Below are positions 43,165-51,905 of a stretch of 64,000 nt of DNA, in pieces (the first letter of the stretch is position 1; the number at the start of each line of letters is the position of its first letter). A program made the position numbers and the translations under genes. The notes below the pieces were generated by a model, which saw only the letters and a list, made by a program, of their open reading frames with translations, searched no databases and had not been told where the DNA came from. Source of the DNA: Solobacterium sp. (GTDB taxonomy: Bacteria > Bacillota_I > Bacilli_A > Erysipelotrichales > Erysipelotrichaceae); NCBI GenBank assembly GCA_017510405.1, contig JAFWNG010000013.1:1-64000 (forward strand), written 5' to 3'.

Positions 43165-43188
43165 CCGACGCGTCATGCTTTTTTTTCT
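43159..43188 (+). terminator. Intrinsic terminator overlapping the end of the GNAT-PPase-like gene
   Basis: GCATGAC (including the stop codon) pairs with GTCATGC around CGACGC, followed by eight T. Confidence 0.85.
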
Positions 43189-43267
43189 TATTCACACAGA
43201 ATTCATTTTCCGCTCAAACAGCGCACAGATTCACCCTGTACAGTAACGGCTGTAAAGGAGAACGGCG

Positions 43268-44047
43268 ATGGAAAAGAAAAAAGTGATCGATACATTCCAG
43301 AGAGTCGAAGACAAGTACCGTCTGACGCCTGACCAGGCAGAAGAATTTCTGAAGAGGATCCGCAGTCATGTGGAACAGGATGTCTTCTTCCGCTACACCG
43401 TTCACAGTATTTACTACGACACGGAAAACTGCGACCTGGCAGTAAACGGCCTGGAACATCCCGAATACAAATTCAAACTGCGTGTGCGCGGCTACAACAC
43501 CGTGCACGGCACCGATACGGTCTTTCTGGAAACAAAGAAGAAATATGGAAACATCGTATATAAGAAGCGCTTCCCGCTGACGGCGGACGCAGCGATCGAT
43601 TATCTCGAATACGGCATACCGCATTCCGATACATCCAATACCGCACAGGAGATCGACTACCGGATGAAGCAGGGGAACCTGCAGGCAAAAACCGTGATCA
43701 CGTATGACCGTGAATGCTGGTCGGCAGCTGCGGAGAGCGATGTGCGCATTACCTTTGACCGGAATATCCGCTACCGGCTGGATGATCTGTCGGACTTTAA
43801 CGACAGGGGCAGCGAGCGCAGCCTCAATGCCGGCTGGGTCATGCTGGAAGTCAAGGCGATGGACCGCTATCCGGTATGGCTGGTGCAGGTACTCAGCGAG
43901 ATGAAACTGTACCGTACTTCTTTCTCGAAATACTCGAGCATCTACAGAGACAACTTTGCGGCAATGTCCGTGACCGGACGGCCGCTGATCCATGAAATAG
44001 AAAATAACTACAGCAAGGAGACTAAATTATGTTCACTTCAATACTGA
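43268..44047 (+). CDS. VTC-domain polyphosphate polymerase-like protein
   Basis: 259 residues, triphosphate-tunnel fold. VEDKYRLT at the start, SIYYDT, FKLRVRGY, FLETKKKYGNIVYKKR, ITYDRECW and MLEVKA are the alternating basic/acidic strands that line the VTC tunnel; Lys/Arg pairs bind polyphosphate and the Glu residues bind metal. In yeast Vtc4 this domain makes polyphosphate from ATP. The next gene (DUF4956 membrane protein) overlaps by 19 bp, a known pairing. AAAGGAG is 7 nt upstream of the ATG. Confidence 0.9.
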   Translation: MEKKKVIDTFQRVEDKYRLTPDQAEEFLKRIRSHVEQDVFFRYTVHSIYYDTENCDLAVNGLEHPEYKFKLRVRGYNTVHGTDTVFLETKKKYGNIVYKKRFPLTADAAIDYLEYGIPHSDTSNTAQEIDYRMKQGNLQAKTVITYDRECWSAAAESDVRITFDRNIRYRLDDLSDFNDRGSERSLNAGWVMLEVKAMDRYPVWLVQVLSEMKLYRTSFSKYSSIYRDNFAAMSVTGRPLIHEIENNYSKETKLCSLQY

Positions 44048-44703
44048 CAAATACTTCTTCCGGCCTTTCCGTGCCGGCAGTGCTGATCTGCGTTCTGGTC
44101 AGCCTCGTAAGCGGCATGATCCTGGCAATGGCATACAAGGCGGCGGAACATCCGTCTAAAAGCTTCACTGTGACGATCGCGATCCTTCCGGCCGTCGTGA
44201 TGCTGGTCATCCTGATGGTCAACGGCAATCTCGGCGCCGGCGTGGCAGTAGCGGGAAGCTTCTCGCTCGTACGCTTCCGTTCGATGCCGGGAAAGGCAAG
44301 CGATATCCTGGTGATCTTCATTGCCATGGCGATGGGTCTGTGCACCGGTATGGGATACGTATGGCTGGAAATGGCGGCAGTCCTGCTGTTCGCCTGCGTA
44401 TGGCTCATCTTCATGAAAACGCCTCTGCTGAGCGGTGAAAACGGCTACCGGCAGCTGCGCGTAACGATCCCGGAAGATCTGGACTATGTGACGGTATTCG
44501 ACGATCTGTTTGCCGAATATACAGACAAGGCGGAGATCGCGTCCGTACGTACCGTAAACCTCGGCACCCTGTACCAGATCACATACGATATCGAACTGAA
44601 GGACAGCACAAAAGAAAAAGAATTCCTGGATGCGGTACGTGTCCGCAACGGCAACCTGTCCGTGATCAGTTCGCACGCAGCCACTCAGACGATGGAACTG
44701 TAA
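44029..44703 (+). CDS. DUF4956 membrane protein
   Basis: 224 residues. About four membrane helices in the first 130 residues with the signature VRFRSMPGKASDILVIFIAMAMGL, then a cytoplasmic domain of about 90 residues (RVTIPEDLDYVTVFDDLF). It overlaps the VTC gene by 19 bp, so the products likely form a membrane complex, perhaps moving the polymer or anchoring the polymerase (inference). Confidence 0.9.
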   Translation: MFTSILTNTSSGLSVPAVLICVLVSLVSGMILAMAYKAAEHPSKSFTVTIAILPAVVMLVILMVNGNLGAGVAVAGSFSLVRFRSMPGKASDILVIFIAMAMGLCTGMGYVWLEMAAVLLFACVWLIFMKTPLLSGENGYRQLRVTIPEDLDYVTVFDDLFAEYTDKAEIASVRTVNLGTLYQITYDIELKDSTKEKEFLDAVRVRNGNLSVISSHAATQTMEL

Positions 44704-44709
44704 AAACGC

Positions 44710-44738
44710 AAAGCATGTGCATAAGCATATGCTTTTTG
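44710..44738 (+). terminator. Intrinsic terminator after DUF4956
   Basis: AAAGCAT pairs with ATGCTTT around a 12-base loop, then TTG. Confidence 0.65.
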
Positions 44739-44773
44739 TTATACTGATGCAGAAAAGTCAGACGGAGGTAATT

Positions 44774-46366
44774 ATGTCTGTAGGATATATCAACGGCACG
44801 TTCTTCCACAGTGATGCCGAAGCGATTCTTGTCGAAGACGGAATCATTACAATGACCGGAACAAACGCAGAGATCCTTGCGGCAGTGACGAAAGAAGATG
44901 AGATCGTCGATCTGGCCGGGACCTATACGGTACCGGGTTTTATCGATTCCCATATGCATCTGATCGGACTGGGACAGTTTTTGACGAATCTGCAGCTGGA
45001 CGACTGCGAATCGCTCGATGAACTGCTGGATCTGCTGCGGCAGAAAGCGGCAGAGACGAAAGCCGGTGAATGGATCATCGGCCGCGGCTATAACGAAGAC
45101 CGCTTCCCGGATCACCGCCGGCCGGTAAAAAGCATGCTGGACGCGGTATGCCCGGATAAGCCGGTGGCTCTGACACGGGCGTGCGGACATGCAATGAGCG
45201 TGAACTCCAAGGCCATGGAGCTGGCCGGCATCGACGAACATACCACAGTCGAAGGTGGACATATCGATTTCGCCGACGGAATCATTGAGGAAAACGCCAT
45301 CACGCTGATCCACGACGCATGGCCGAAGGATACGCCGGTATCCGTGCGCAAAGCCATCTCTGCCGGCATGCGGTACTGCAATAAAAAGGGCATTACTACC
45401 GTCTGCAGCGACGACTTCCCGAATGCCGGAGATGATTACCGGCTGCCGCTGGATGTTTTTGAACAGCTGTCCTACCGCCAGGAACTCACTGTGCGCGTCA
45501 ATGAACAGTGCGAGTTCGGCTCAGTGAAAGAGTTCTCGGAATTCCTGGATGACGGATATACGACCGATGTCGGCAACGATTATTTCCGGATCGGACCGCT
45601 GAAACTGATCACCGACGGTTCCCTGGGCGCCCGCACGGCAGCGCTTTCCGGCACCTATGCGGACGATCCGTCCAGGACCGGATATATGGCCATAAACGAC
45701 GAAGACCTGGAACTGTATGTAAAACTGGCTGCCCGCTTCAACATGCCTGCGATCGCTCACTGCATCGGGGATGACGCCGTAGACAGAGTGCTCGCTGCGT
45801 ACGAGGACGTCGTGCTGGAAGGCAATCCGCTTCACCACGGCATCGTGCACTGCCAGATCATGCGTCCCGACCAGATCCAGAAGGTCCTGGACAAAAAACT
45901 GGTATGCTACTTCCAGTCGCTTTTTGTCGATTATGACGCCTCCATCCTGGAAGCGCGGGTCGGCAGGGAACTGGCGAAAACATCGTATCCGTTCCGGACG
46001 CTGTTTGAAGGAACGATCGCGTGCAACGGATCGGACGCACCGGTCGAGCTGAACGATCCTCTGAGAGGGATCATGCTGGCGGTAACGCGCGAATCGAAGC
46101 GTTTCCCCGGCTGTTCCATGAACAAGGACGAAGCGCTGACAGTCGAGCAGGCAGTCATGTCCTATACGGAAAAGGGTGCCGAAGCGATCTTCATGGAGGA
46201 CCGCATCGGCCGGATCAAAGAAGGGTATTATGCGGACTTTGCCGTCCTCGATACCAATATCATGGCATGCGATGTGAACGCGATCGGCGACGCGAAAGTG
46301 CTCATGACGGTCATGAACGGCGAAAGGGTATACGAATATGTTCCGGATGATCCGGAAGGAAGATGA
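44774..46366 (+). CDS. Amidohydrolase, YtcJ-like (amidohydrolase 3 family)
   Basis: 530 residues, metal-dependent TIM-barrel hydrolase. The metal-binding DSHMHL (His60, His62) follows VPGFI; HGIVHCQIM and CNGSDAPVELNDP supply later ligands. An N-terminal composite-strand domain (YINGTFFHSDAEAILVEDG) is typical. Substrate unknown; relatives act on N-substituted formamides or amino-acid derivatives. I start at ATG 44774 with GGAGG 7 nt upstream; an in-frame ATG 19 codons earlier overlaps the terminator. Confidence 0.88.
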   Translation: MSVGYINGTFFHSDAEAILVEDGIITMTGTNAEILAAVTKEDEIVDLAGTYTVPGFIDSHMHLIGLGQFLTNLQLDDCESLDELLDLLRQKAAETKAGEWIIGRGYNEDRFPDHRRPVKSMLDAVCPDKPVALTRACGHAMSVNSKAMELAGIDEHTTVEGGHIDFADGIIEENAITLIHDAWPKDTPVSVRKAISAGMRYCNKKGITTVCSDDFPNAGDDYRLPLDVFEQLSYRQELTVRVNEQCEFGSVKEFSEFLDDGYTTDVGNDYFRIGPLKLITDGSLGARTAALSGTYADDPSRTGYMAINDEDLELYVKLAARFNMPAIAHCIGDDAVDRVLAAYEDVVLEGNPLHHGIVHCQIMRPDQIQKVLDKKLVCYFQSLFVDYDASILEARVGRELAKTSYPFRTLFEGTIACNGSDAPVELNDPLRGIMLAVTRESKRFPGCSMNKDEALTVEQAVMSYTEKGAEAIFMEDRIGRIKEGYYADFAVLDTNIMACDVNAIGDAKVLMTVMNGERVYEYVPDDPEGR

Positions 46367-46901
46367 GTTTGCCTGCTGGTGGTGGTACAACTGGTATATC
46401 ACTCACAGCACCGCAACGTTTGAAACGTCCGTCGTTTCTTCCGAAGAGTATTCGGCGCGCATTGCGAACATCCGGAAAGACTATCCGTGGATCATTCTGG
46501 AGGAGGACGGCGTACCGGTCGGCTATGCCTATCTGTCCGCGTTCAATCCCCGCGCCGCCTATGCGCACACAGCGGACCTTGCCATTTATCTGGCACCCGA
46601 CAAACTGAACAGAGGCTACGGGACCCGGCTCATGAAAGAGATCCTGCGGGTCGCGGAGCTGGACGGCTATCATACGATCGTATCGATCGTGACGGACGGA
46701 AACACGGCCAGCGAGAAGCTGCATGAAAAAGCAGGCTTTATCAAAGCGGCTTCCTTTCCCGGCGTCGGCTATAAAAACGGCCAGTGGCTCGGGGTGATCT
46801 ACTACGTCAAAGTACTGAAACAACCGGAGGAGGGAGTCGTTCCCGAACCGGTGAAAAACCTCGATCCGTATGCGAACAGAACGAAGAGAATTCCGGTATG
46901 A
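46338..46901 (+). CDS. GNAT acetyltransferase, phosphinothricin-acetyltransferase-like
   Basis: 187 residues. YNWYITHSTATFET resembles the substrate-loop motif of the Pat/Bar family (YIxxSTxxFxT), and LNRGYGTRLMKEIL is motif A. Whether it gives resistance to an inhibitor is not known. It overlaps the amidohydrolase by 29 bp in another frame, so it is in the same operon. A tail of 25 residues (PEEGVVPEPVKNLDPYANRTKRIPV) extends past the fold, and the terminator hairpin starts inside its last codons. Confidence 0.85.
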   Translation: MFRMIRKEDEFACWWWYNWYITHSTATFETSVVSSEEYSARIANIRKDYPWIILEEDGVPVGYAYLSAFNPRAAYAHTADLAIYLAPDKLNRGYGTRLMKEILRVAELDGYHTIVSIVTDGNTASEKLHEKAGFIKAASFPGVGYKNGQWLGVIYYVKVLKQPEEGVVPEPVKNLDPYANRTKRIPV

Positions 46902-46915
46902 CGGAGTTCTTTTTT
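46888..46915 (+). terminator. Intrinsic terminator at the end of the GNAT gene
   Basis: GAATTCCG pairs with CGGAGTTC (one wobble) around GTATGA, followed by six T. It overlaps the stop codon. Confidence 0.7.
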
Positions 46916-46916
46916 C

Positions 46917-46945
46917 TTGCATTCCCCACCGCAATCGTCTACAGT
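46917..46945 (+). promoter_or_regulatory. Promoter ending 7 nt before a start codon (candidate leaderless)
   Basis: TTGCAT (46917-46922), 17-bp spacer, TACAGT (46940-46945). The ATG of the MATE gene is at 46953, where RNA synthesis would begin. No Shine-Dalgarno sequence fits in between. Confidence 0.6.
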
Positions 46946-46952
46946 CAGTTCT

Positions 46953-48326
46953 ATGAGAAAACGCAGCTTCCGCAGGGGATTCATAAAAGAACTGGCGTCG
47001 CTGGTGCTGCCCATCGTCATTCAGAGTCTGATCACTTCTTCGGTATCACTTGCCGATACGGTCATGCTCGGCAGGGTGGACCAGACGTCACTGTCCGCCT
47101 CATCGCTGGCCGGGCAGGTCCAGTTTCTTCTGAATATCCTTTTTTTCGGTCTGACATCGGCAATTGTGATCCTGGCATCCCAGTACTGGGGAAAGAAAGA
47201 CAGTGAAACGATCGGAAAAATCTTCGGCATCGGTCTGATCATATCCGCGGTATGTTCCTTTCTGGCGTTCTGCGGCGCGTTTTTTGCGCCTTCGCTGGTG
47301 ATCCGCTTCTGGACCGATGGGCCTGAGCTGGCGGCGGCAGGGGCGGTGTATCTGCGCTTTGCGGCCTGCTCGTATCTGTTCGCGGGACTGACGCAGCCGT
47401 ATCTTGCGGTCATGAAAAGCTGTGAGCGGGTGAAACTGTCCACGGTCATTTCAACGTTCACGTTTCTGTGCAATGTTGTGCTGAATGCAGTGCTGATCTT
47501 CGGCTTATTCGGCATGCCGGCCATGGGCATTACCGGGGCGGCGCTTGCGACCAGCATCAGCCGCGGTGTGGAAGCTCTGCTGTGCCTGACGGATTTCCTG
47601 CACCAGGAGTATATCCCGCGCTCGCCGCGCATCCTGCTGAACATTCCGCGTGAACTAACGCAGGACTTTATCCGCTATTCGCTGCCGGCGCTCGTCAACG
47701 ATATACTGTGGGCGCTCGCGTACAATATGAACTCTGTGATCATGGGACATCTCGGCTCCGATATCACTGCGGCCAGCGCCATGGCGGCCGTGGTGCGGGA
47801 TCTGATCACAGTGACCGGCTTCGGCATTTCCAGTGCGTCCGCGATCCTGCTGGGCAGGGAGATCGGCGAGGACCGGCTGGAAGCGGCCCGGAAAGACGCT
47901 TCGGATATTCTGTATCTCGCCATTGTCGTCTGCGTGATCCAGGGCGTGTTCCTGCTGGCGGTCAGTCCGCTGATCCCGCAGATCGTAAAGATCAGTCCGA
48001 CAGCGGCAGGCTATCTGCGGATCATGCTGTATATCAGTATCCTCTACCAGTCCGGACAGGTCATCAATACTCTGCTGATCGCGTCGTTTTTCCGCTGCGG
48101 CGGGGATTCCCGCTACGGTCTGCGGCTGGATATGCTGAGCATGTGGGGATTTGCGGTGCCGCTCGGTCTGCTGTCCGCCTTTGTGCTGAAACTGCCGCCG
48201 ATCATCGTCTATGCGCTGACCTGCACCGATGAATTCGTCAAGCTTCCGTTTGCCGTGCATCACTACCGCAGGGGAGACTGGATCCGCAACCTGACGCGCG
48301 ATTTTGCGGCCGGAGGGGAAGAATGA
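46953..48326 (+). CDS. MATE family efflux transporter, third of three
   Basis: 457 residues, 12 membrane helices. Basic start MRKRSFRRGFIKELASLVLPIVIQSLITSSVSLADTVMLG is the MATE N-terminal signature; PYLAVMKSCERVKLSTVIS and GITGAALATSISRG follow. I start at the ATG at 46953: it gives the right N-terminus and lies at the predicted RNA start; a TTG at 46917 falls within the -35. hflX overlaps the stop by 4 bp (ATGA), so both are on one mRNA. Confidence 0.88.
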   Translation: MRKRSFRRGFIKELASLVLPIVIQSLITSSVSLADTVMLGRVDQTSLSASSLAGQVQFLLNILFFGLTSAIVILASQYWGKKDSETIGKIFGIGLIISAVCSFLAFCGAFFAPSLVIRFWTDGPELAAAGAVYLRFAACSYLFAGLTQPYLAVMKSCERVKLSTVISTFTFLCNVVLNAVLIFGLFGMPAMGITGAALATSISRGVEALLCLTDFLHQEYIPRSPRILLNIPRELTQDFIRYSLPALVNDILWALAYNMNSVIMGHLGSDITAASAMAAVVRDLITVTGFGISSASAILLGREIGEDRLEAARKDASDILYLAIVVCVIQGVFLLAVSPLIPQIVKISPTAAGYLRIMLYISILYQSGQVINTLLIASFFRCGGDSRYGLRLDMLSMWGFAVPLGLLSAFVLKLPPIIVYALTCTDEFVKLPFAVHHYRRGDWIRNLTRDFAAGGEE

Positions 48327-49570
48327 CGCGGGTGATCCTGGCTGCGGTCATCCTGACCGGCACGCACCAGGATACCGAGGCGCTGCTTGCGGAAACAGAG
48401 GCACTCTGTCATGCGTGTGAGAGAGAAGTATGCGCCGTCATCACCCAGTCGTCCCGCTCTCTCGATCCCGCTTATGCGTTCCGGCGCGGCAAGATCGAAG
48501 AACTGCGCACGCTGGCGAAAGAGAATGAAGCGGAACTGGTCGTATTCCAGAACGATCTCTCACCGGCGGTCACCGCGCGCATCGCTGAAAGCATCGGGAT
48601 ACCGGTGATCGACCGCACGGCTCTGATCCTGGATATCTTTTCCCTGCGGGCACGTTCCCGTCAGGCACGCATCCAGGTCGAGATCGCCCGTCTGAAGGCG
48701 GATCTTCCGGCTGCCGGACTGCTGAAGGATGAGACCGAAAGCCACCAGCGGGGCGGTTCCGTCACGAACCGCGGCGCCGGTGAACGGCGGGGAACGGTCA
48801 TGAGCCGCCGGTATGAAGCACGCATCCGGGAACTGCAGAAAGAACTGGAAAAGATCGAAAAGCGGCGCATGCAGGATGAAAACAGACGGCAGCGCACACT
48901 GCTGCGGCGGGCTGCCCTTGTCGGCTACACCAACGCCGGCAAGTCCTCCCTGATGAACGCGCTCCTGGAGGAAACGCAGGGAAGAGGCAGCAGCGTCACT
49001 GAGAAAGACATGCTGTTTGCCACGCTGGATACCAGCGTCCGCACGATCGAGGCAGGAAAGAAAGCATTCTTCCTGTATGATACTGTCGGCTTTGTGTCCG
49101 GACTTCCCCATACGCTGGTGGAAGCTTTCCACTCGACGCTGTCCTCAGCCCGGGACGCGGATCTGCTGATCCATGTCAGCGATGCTTCAGACAGAGAGCG
49201 CGAGGAAAAGGAAGAGATCACACGCCGCACCCTCGATGAGATCAGAGCAGATGATATTCCTGTTCTGACGGTATACAATAAGTGTGATCTGATCCCGGCG
49301 GAAGAGCGTCCGTCCGGCATCTGTGTTTCCTGCCGCACAAAAGAGGGAATACGGGAACTGGCGGAGAAGATCGCGGAACGGCTCTATCCGGAAGAGGAAT
49401 CGCTGGAATGTCTGATTCCTTATAACATGTTCGGGCTTCTGCACCGGTGGCAGACCGTACTCAGCGTGAATATCCGGGAACAGAATGAAAACGGCATCAT
49501 CTGCACGGTCAGCGGACCGGCAGACAGAATACGGGAGTTTTATCCGTATGCAGTAAAAGGAGAAAAGTAA
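48323..49570 (+). CDS. hflX: Ribosome-associated GTPase HflX
   Basis: 415 residues. N-terminal HflX domain with DPAYAFRRGKIEEL and VFQNDLSPA, RTALILDIFSLRARSRQARIQVEIARLKA, the glycine-rich GGSVTNRGAGERR loop, then a G domain: G1 GYTNAGKSS, G3 DTVGF, G4 NKCD. It splits stalled 70S ribosomes under stress. It overlaps the MATE gene by 4 bp and is followed by the aminopeptidase 1 bp later. Confidence 0.97.
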   Translation: MTRVILAAVILTGTHQDTEALLAETEALCHACEREVCAVITQSSRSLDPAYAFRRGKIEELRTLAKENEAELVVFQNDLSPAVTARIAESIGIPVIDRTALILDIFSLRARSRQARIQVEIARLKADLPAAGLLKDETESHQRGGSVTNRGAGERRGTVMSRRYEARIRELQKELEKIEKRRMQDENRRQRTLLRRAALVGYTNAGKSSLMNALLEETQGRGSSVTEKDMLFATLDTSVRTIEAGKKAFFLYDTVGFVSGLPHTLVEAFHSTLSSARDADLLIHVSDASDREREEKEEITRRTLDEIRADDIPVLTVYNKCDLIPAEERPSGICVSCRTKEGIRELAEKIAERLYPEEESLECLIPYNMFGLLHRWQTVLSVNIREQNENGIICTVSGPADRIREFYPYAVKGEK

Positions 49571-49571
49571 A

Positions 49572-50942
49572 ATGGCAAAAACAGTATGGGAGAAGCGTAA
49601 AGGGGACGAACGGAAGACACTGTTCGCATTTGCGGAGGATTACCGCAGATTCCTCTCCGTCTCCAAAACAGAACGGACCTTTGTGGAAAACAGCATTAAG
49701 CTGGCAGAAGAAAACGGATTCCGTGACATCAGTGAATTTGAAACGCTGAAAACAGGCGACCGTGTGTACGCGGTCAACCGCGGCAAGAATATCTGCCTGT
49801 TCGTGATCGGTGAAGAACCGGTAGCGAACGGACTGAATATCCTCGGCGCACATATCGATTCGCCGCGCATGGACCTCAAGCAGAATCCGCTGTATGAATC
49901 CAACGGTCTTGTTCTGCTGGATACGCATTACTACGGCGGCATCAAGAAATACCAGTGGGTCGCACATCCGCTCGCACTGGTCGGCGTCGTTGCGAAGAAG
50001 GACGGCACCGTCGTCAATATCAACATCGGCGACAAGCCGGGTGATCCGGTCGTCGGCGTCAGTGATCTGCTGATCCATCTGGCCCGCGAACAGATGACAA
50101 AGCCGGCATCCACCGTCGTGGAAGGCGAGAAGCTCGATCTTCTGGCAGGCTCCATTCCGTGCGAAGACGAAGAGGAAAAAGAACCGGTCAAGAAGCAGAT
50201 CCTGAACCTGCTCAAAGAACAGTACGGGATCGAGGAAGATGATTTCCTGTCCGCCGAGATCGAGGTCGTTCCGGCCGGCGAAGCAAGAGACTACGGTCTG
50301 GATTCCTCAATGATCATCGGCTACGGCCACGATGACAAGGTATGCGCCTATACATCGCTGCGCGCGATCCTGGAAGAACCGTCCGTGAAGCGCACTGCCT
50401 GCTGTATCCTCGTAGACAAGGAAGAGATCGGCTCCGTCGGCAATACCGGCATGCAGAGCAGATGGTTCGAGATGACCGTCGCAAAACTGCTGGAAAAGCA
50501 GGGCGGCTGCACGATCACAAAGCTCAACGACACCCTGACAGCGTCGCGGATGCTGTCGAGCGACGTCTCGGTCGCATTCGATCCGAATTATCCGGAAGTC
50601 AGCGAACCGAAGAACACCGCGTATTTCGGACACGGCATCTGCTTCAACAAGTTTACCGGTGCCGGCGGAAAGAGCGGCTCCAATGACGCAAATGCCGAAT
50701 ATGTCGCAAAGATCCGCAGAGTCATGGATGACAACAATGTCTCGTTCCAGATGTGCGAACTGGGCAGAGTCGACTGCGGCGGAGGCGGTACGATCGCCTA
50801 TATCCTGGCAAACCTCAACATGGACGTCATCGATGCCGGCATCTGCGTACAGAACATGCACGCACCGTGGGAGACCGTGTCCAAGGCAGACGTCTATGAA
50901 GGCTATCTTGCCTACAGAGCGTTCCTGAAGGACATGGACTGA
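49572..50942 (+). CDS. M18 family aminopeptidase
   Basis: 456 residues, cytoplasmic di-zinc peptidase that removes N-terminal residues. AHIDSPRMDLKQNPLYE carries the first metal His/Asp, VDKEEIGS the catalytic Glu pair, and FGHGICFNKFTGAGGKSGSNDA and MHAPWE the C-terminal ligands. Length fits the bacterial M18 group (ApeA/LAP4). It starts 1 bp after hflX with AAAAGGAG as ribosome site. Confidence 0.94.
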   Translation: MAKTVWEKRKGDERKTLFAFAEDYRRFLSVSKTERTFVENSIKLAEENGFRDISEFETLKTGDRVYAVNRGKNICLFVIGEEPVANGLNILGAHIDSPRMDLKQNPLYESNGLVLLDTHYYGGIKKYQWVAHPLALVGVVAKKDGTVVNINIGDKPGDPVVGVSDLLIHLAREQMTKPASTVVEGEKLDLLAGSIPCEDEEEKEPVKKQILNLLKEQYGIEEDDFLSAEIEVVPAGEARDYGLDSSMIIGYGHDDKVCAYTSLRAILEEPSVKRTACCILVDKEEIGSVGNTGMQSRWFEMTVAKLLEKQGGCTITKLNDTLTASRMLSSDVSVAFDPNYPEVSEPKNTAYFGHGICFNKFTGAGGKSGSNDANAEYVAKIRRVMDDNNVSFQMCELGRVDCGGGGTIAYILANLNMDVIDAGICVQNMHAPWETVSKADVYEGYLAYRAFLKDMD

Positions 50943-50945
50943 CCG

Positions 50946-51113
50946 ATGTCAGAAGAGGAAAAAGCACCGGTCAAACCGGAAACGTCCGGCAAATATATCT
51001 GCCCGGTATGCGGCTATGTGCTGAAAGTGCATGATTCCGCCCGGGACTTCCGCTGTCCGCTGTGCGGAACGGAAAGCAGCCGGTTTGTGAAAAAACCGCT
51101 GGAAGAAGAATAA
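50946..51113 (+). CDS. Rubredoxin-like zinc/iron-ribbon mini-protein
   Basis: 55 residues, starting 3 bp after the aminopeptidase stop. It holds two CxxCG knuckles: Cys19/Cys22 in YICPVCGYV and Cys37/Cys40 in RCPLCGTES. CPVCGYV is the rubredoxin/rubrerythrin-tail motif, but the distance between knuckles (14 residues) is shorter than in rubredoxin. It could carry Fe or Zn and act in electron transfer or as a zinc ribbon. The frame is closed by acidic tails at both ends. A two-way terminator follows. Confidence 0.72.
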   Translation: MSEEEKAPVKPETSGKYICPVCGYVLKVHDSARDFRCPLCGTESSRFVKKPLEEE

Positions 51114-51117
51114 ACAG

Positions 51118-51151
51118 AAAAAGGTGAGGACAGTTCCGTCTTCACCTTTTT
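51118..51151. terminator. Bidirectional intrinsic terminator
   Basis: AAAAAGGTGAGGAC pairs with GTCTTCACCTTTTT around AGTTCC; serves the mini-rubredoxin (plus) and the GNAT-like gene (minus). Confidence 0.85.
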
Positions 51152-51905
51152 ATACGGTCACACAGGCAGTCCTGTGAAATGCGAACCACAGGATCGCGCC
51201 GTCTTCCACCGGTTCATCGGTCATCAGCCTGATTGGCTGCCAGCCGAGATGTTTCAGGATCTCCGCGTTGCGCAGCCGCGCCGGTTCATCCTTCATGCTG
51301 TAGATGTACGGGGCATCCGTGCGGTCTTCCCCATAGCAGGCAACGTCCGGATCCAGCGAGATGCAGGACAGCAGGACAGCGTTTTCCCGCCGCGACAGCA
51401 CCGCTTCCTCCGTCATTTTCAGCATATGCGTCAGGATGTGCTTTCCGCGGTACCGTTTCGAAGTATAGGCATTGGTATACAGCAGGACTTCCGCGTCCGG
51501 CGGATCATGTTCAGCGGAATCCAGAACGATCTCCGTCTGCCAGTACAGCCAGTCGCTTTCTTCCTCCAGCCGGCTCCGCACACAGTCCTTACGCAGTTCC
51601 CAGAGCGGCATGCCTTCCGCTGCCAGATCAGCGACTACTTCGTCTTCAGCGTTGAATACCAGCAGGACCCACTGTTCCGAGACTGCCGCACCCGGCGCAT
51701 CGTCCTTCAGGCGGAACGGCACATTGTCCGCTTTGTACAGCGGCCAGGAGAACACGCAGTATGTCAGTCCGTTTTTCTCTTCTTTCCGGTAATACGCGCG
51801 GTCAGCCGCAGTGCTGCGGGCAAGCAGCGAACCGTAGTCTTCCGCAGTGAACGGGATCCATTCGTGCAGAACGGCAAACGCGCGCTTCAGTACGGGATCG
51901 TTCAT
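51150..51905 (-). CDS. GNAT-like acetyltransferase, uncertain
   Basis: 251 residues. The middle part has TSKRYRGKHILTHMLKMTEEAVLS, a fair motif A (RYRGKHI), and later NAEILKHLGWQPIRL like a GNAT C-terminus. The N-terminal 100 residues (MNDPVLKRAFAVLHEWIPFTAEDYG) are not recognised. The start at 51905 overlaps the citrate synthase stop (ATGA), so it is translated after it. No function is suggested for the pairing. Confidence 0.65.
   Translation of the reverse strand: MNDPVLKRAFAVLHEWIPFTAEDYGSLLARSTAADRAYYRKEEKNGLTYCVFSWPLYKADNVPFRLKDDAPGAAVSEQWVLLVFNAEDEVVADLAAEGMPLWELRKDCVRSRLEEESDWLYWQTEIVLDSAEHDPPDAEVLLYTNAYTSKRYRGKHILTHMLKMTEEAVLSRRENAVLLSCISLDPDVACYGEDRTDAPYIYSMKDEPARLRNAEILKHLGWQPIRLMTDEPVEDGAILWFAFHRTACVTV

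Noticed and set aside
44717-44773. Longer start for the amidohydrolase (ATG at 44717)
   Set aside because: It lies inside the terminator of the preceding gene and lacks a ribosome site; GGAGG fits the ATG at 44774.
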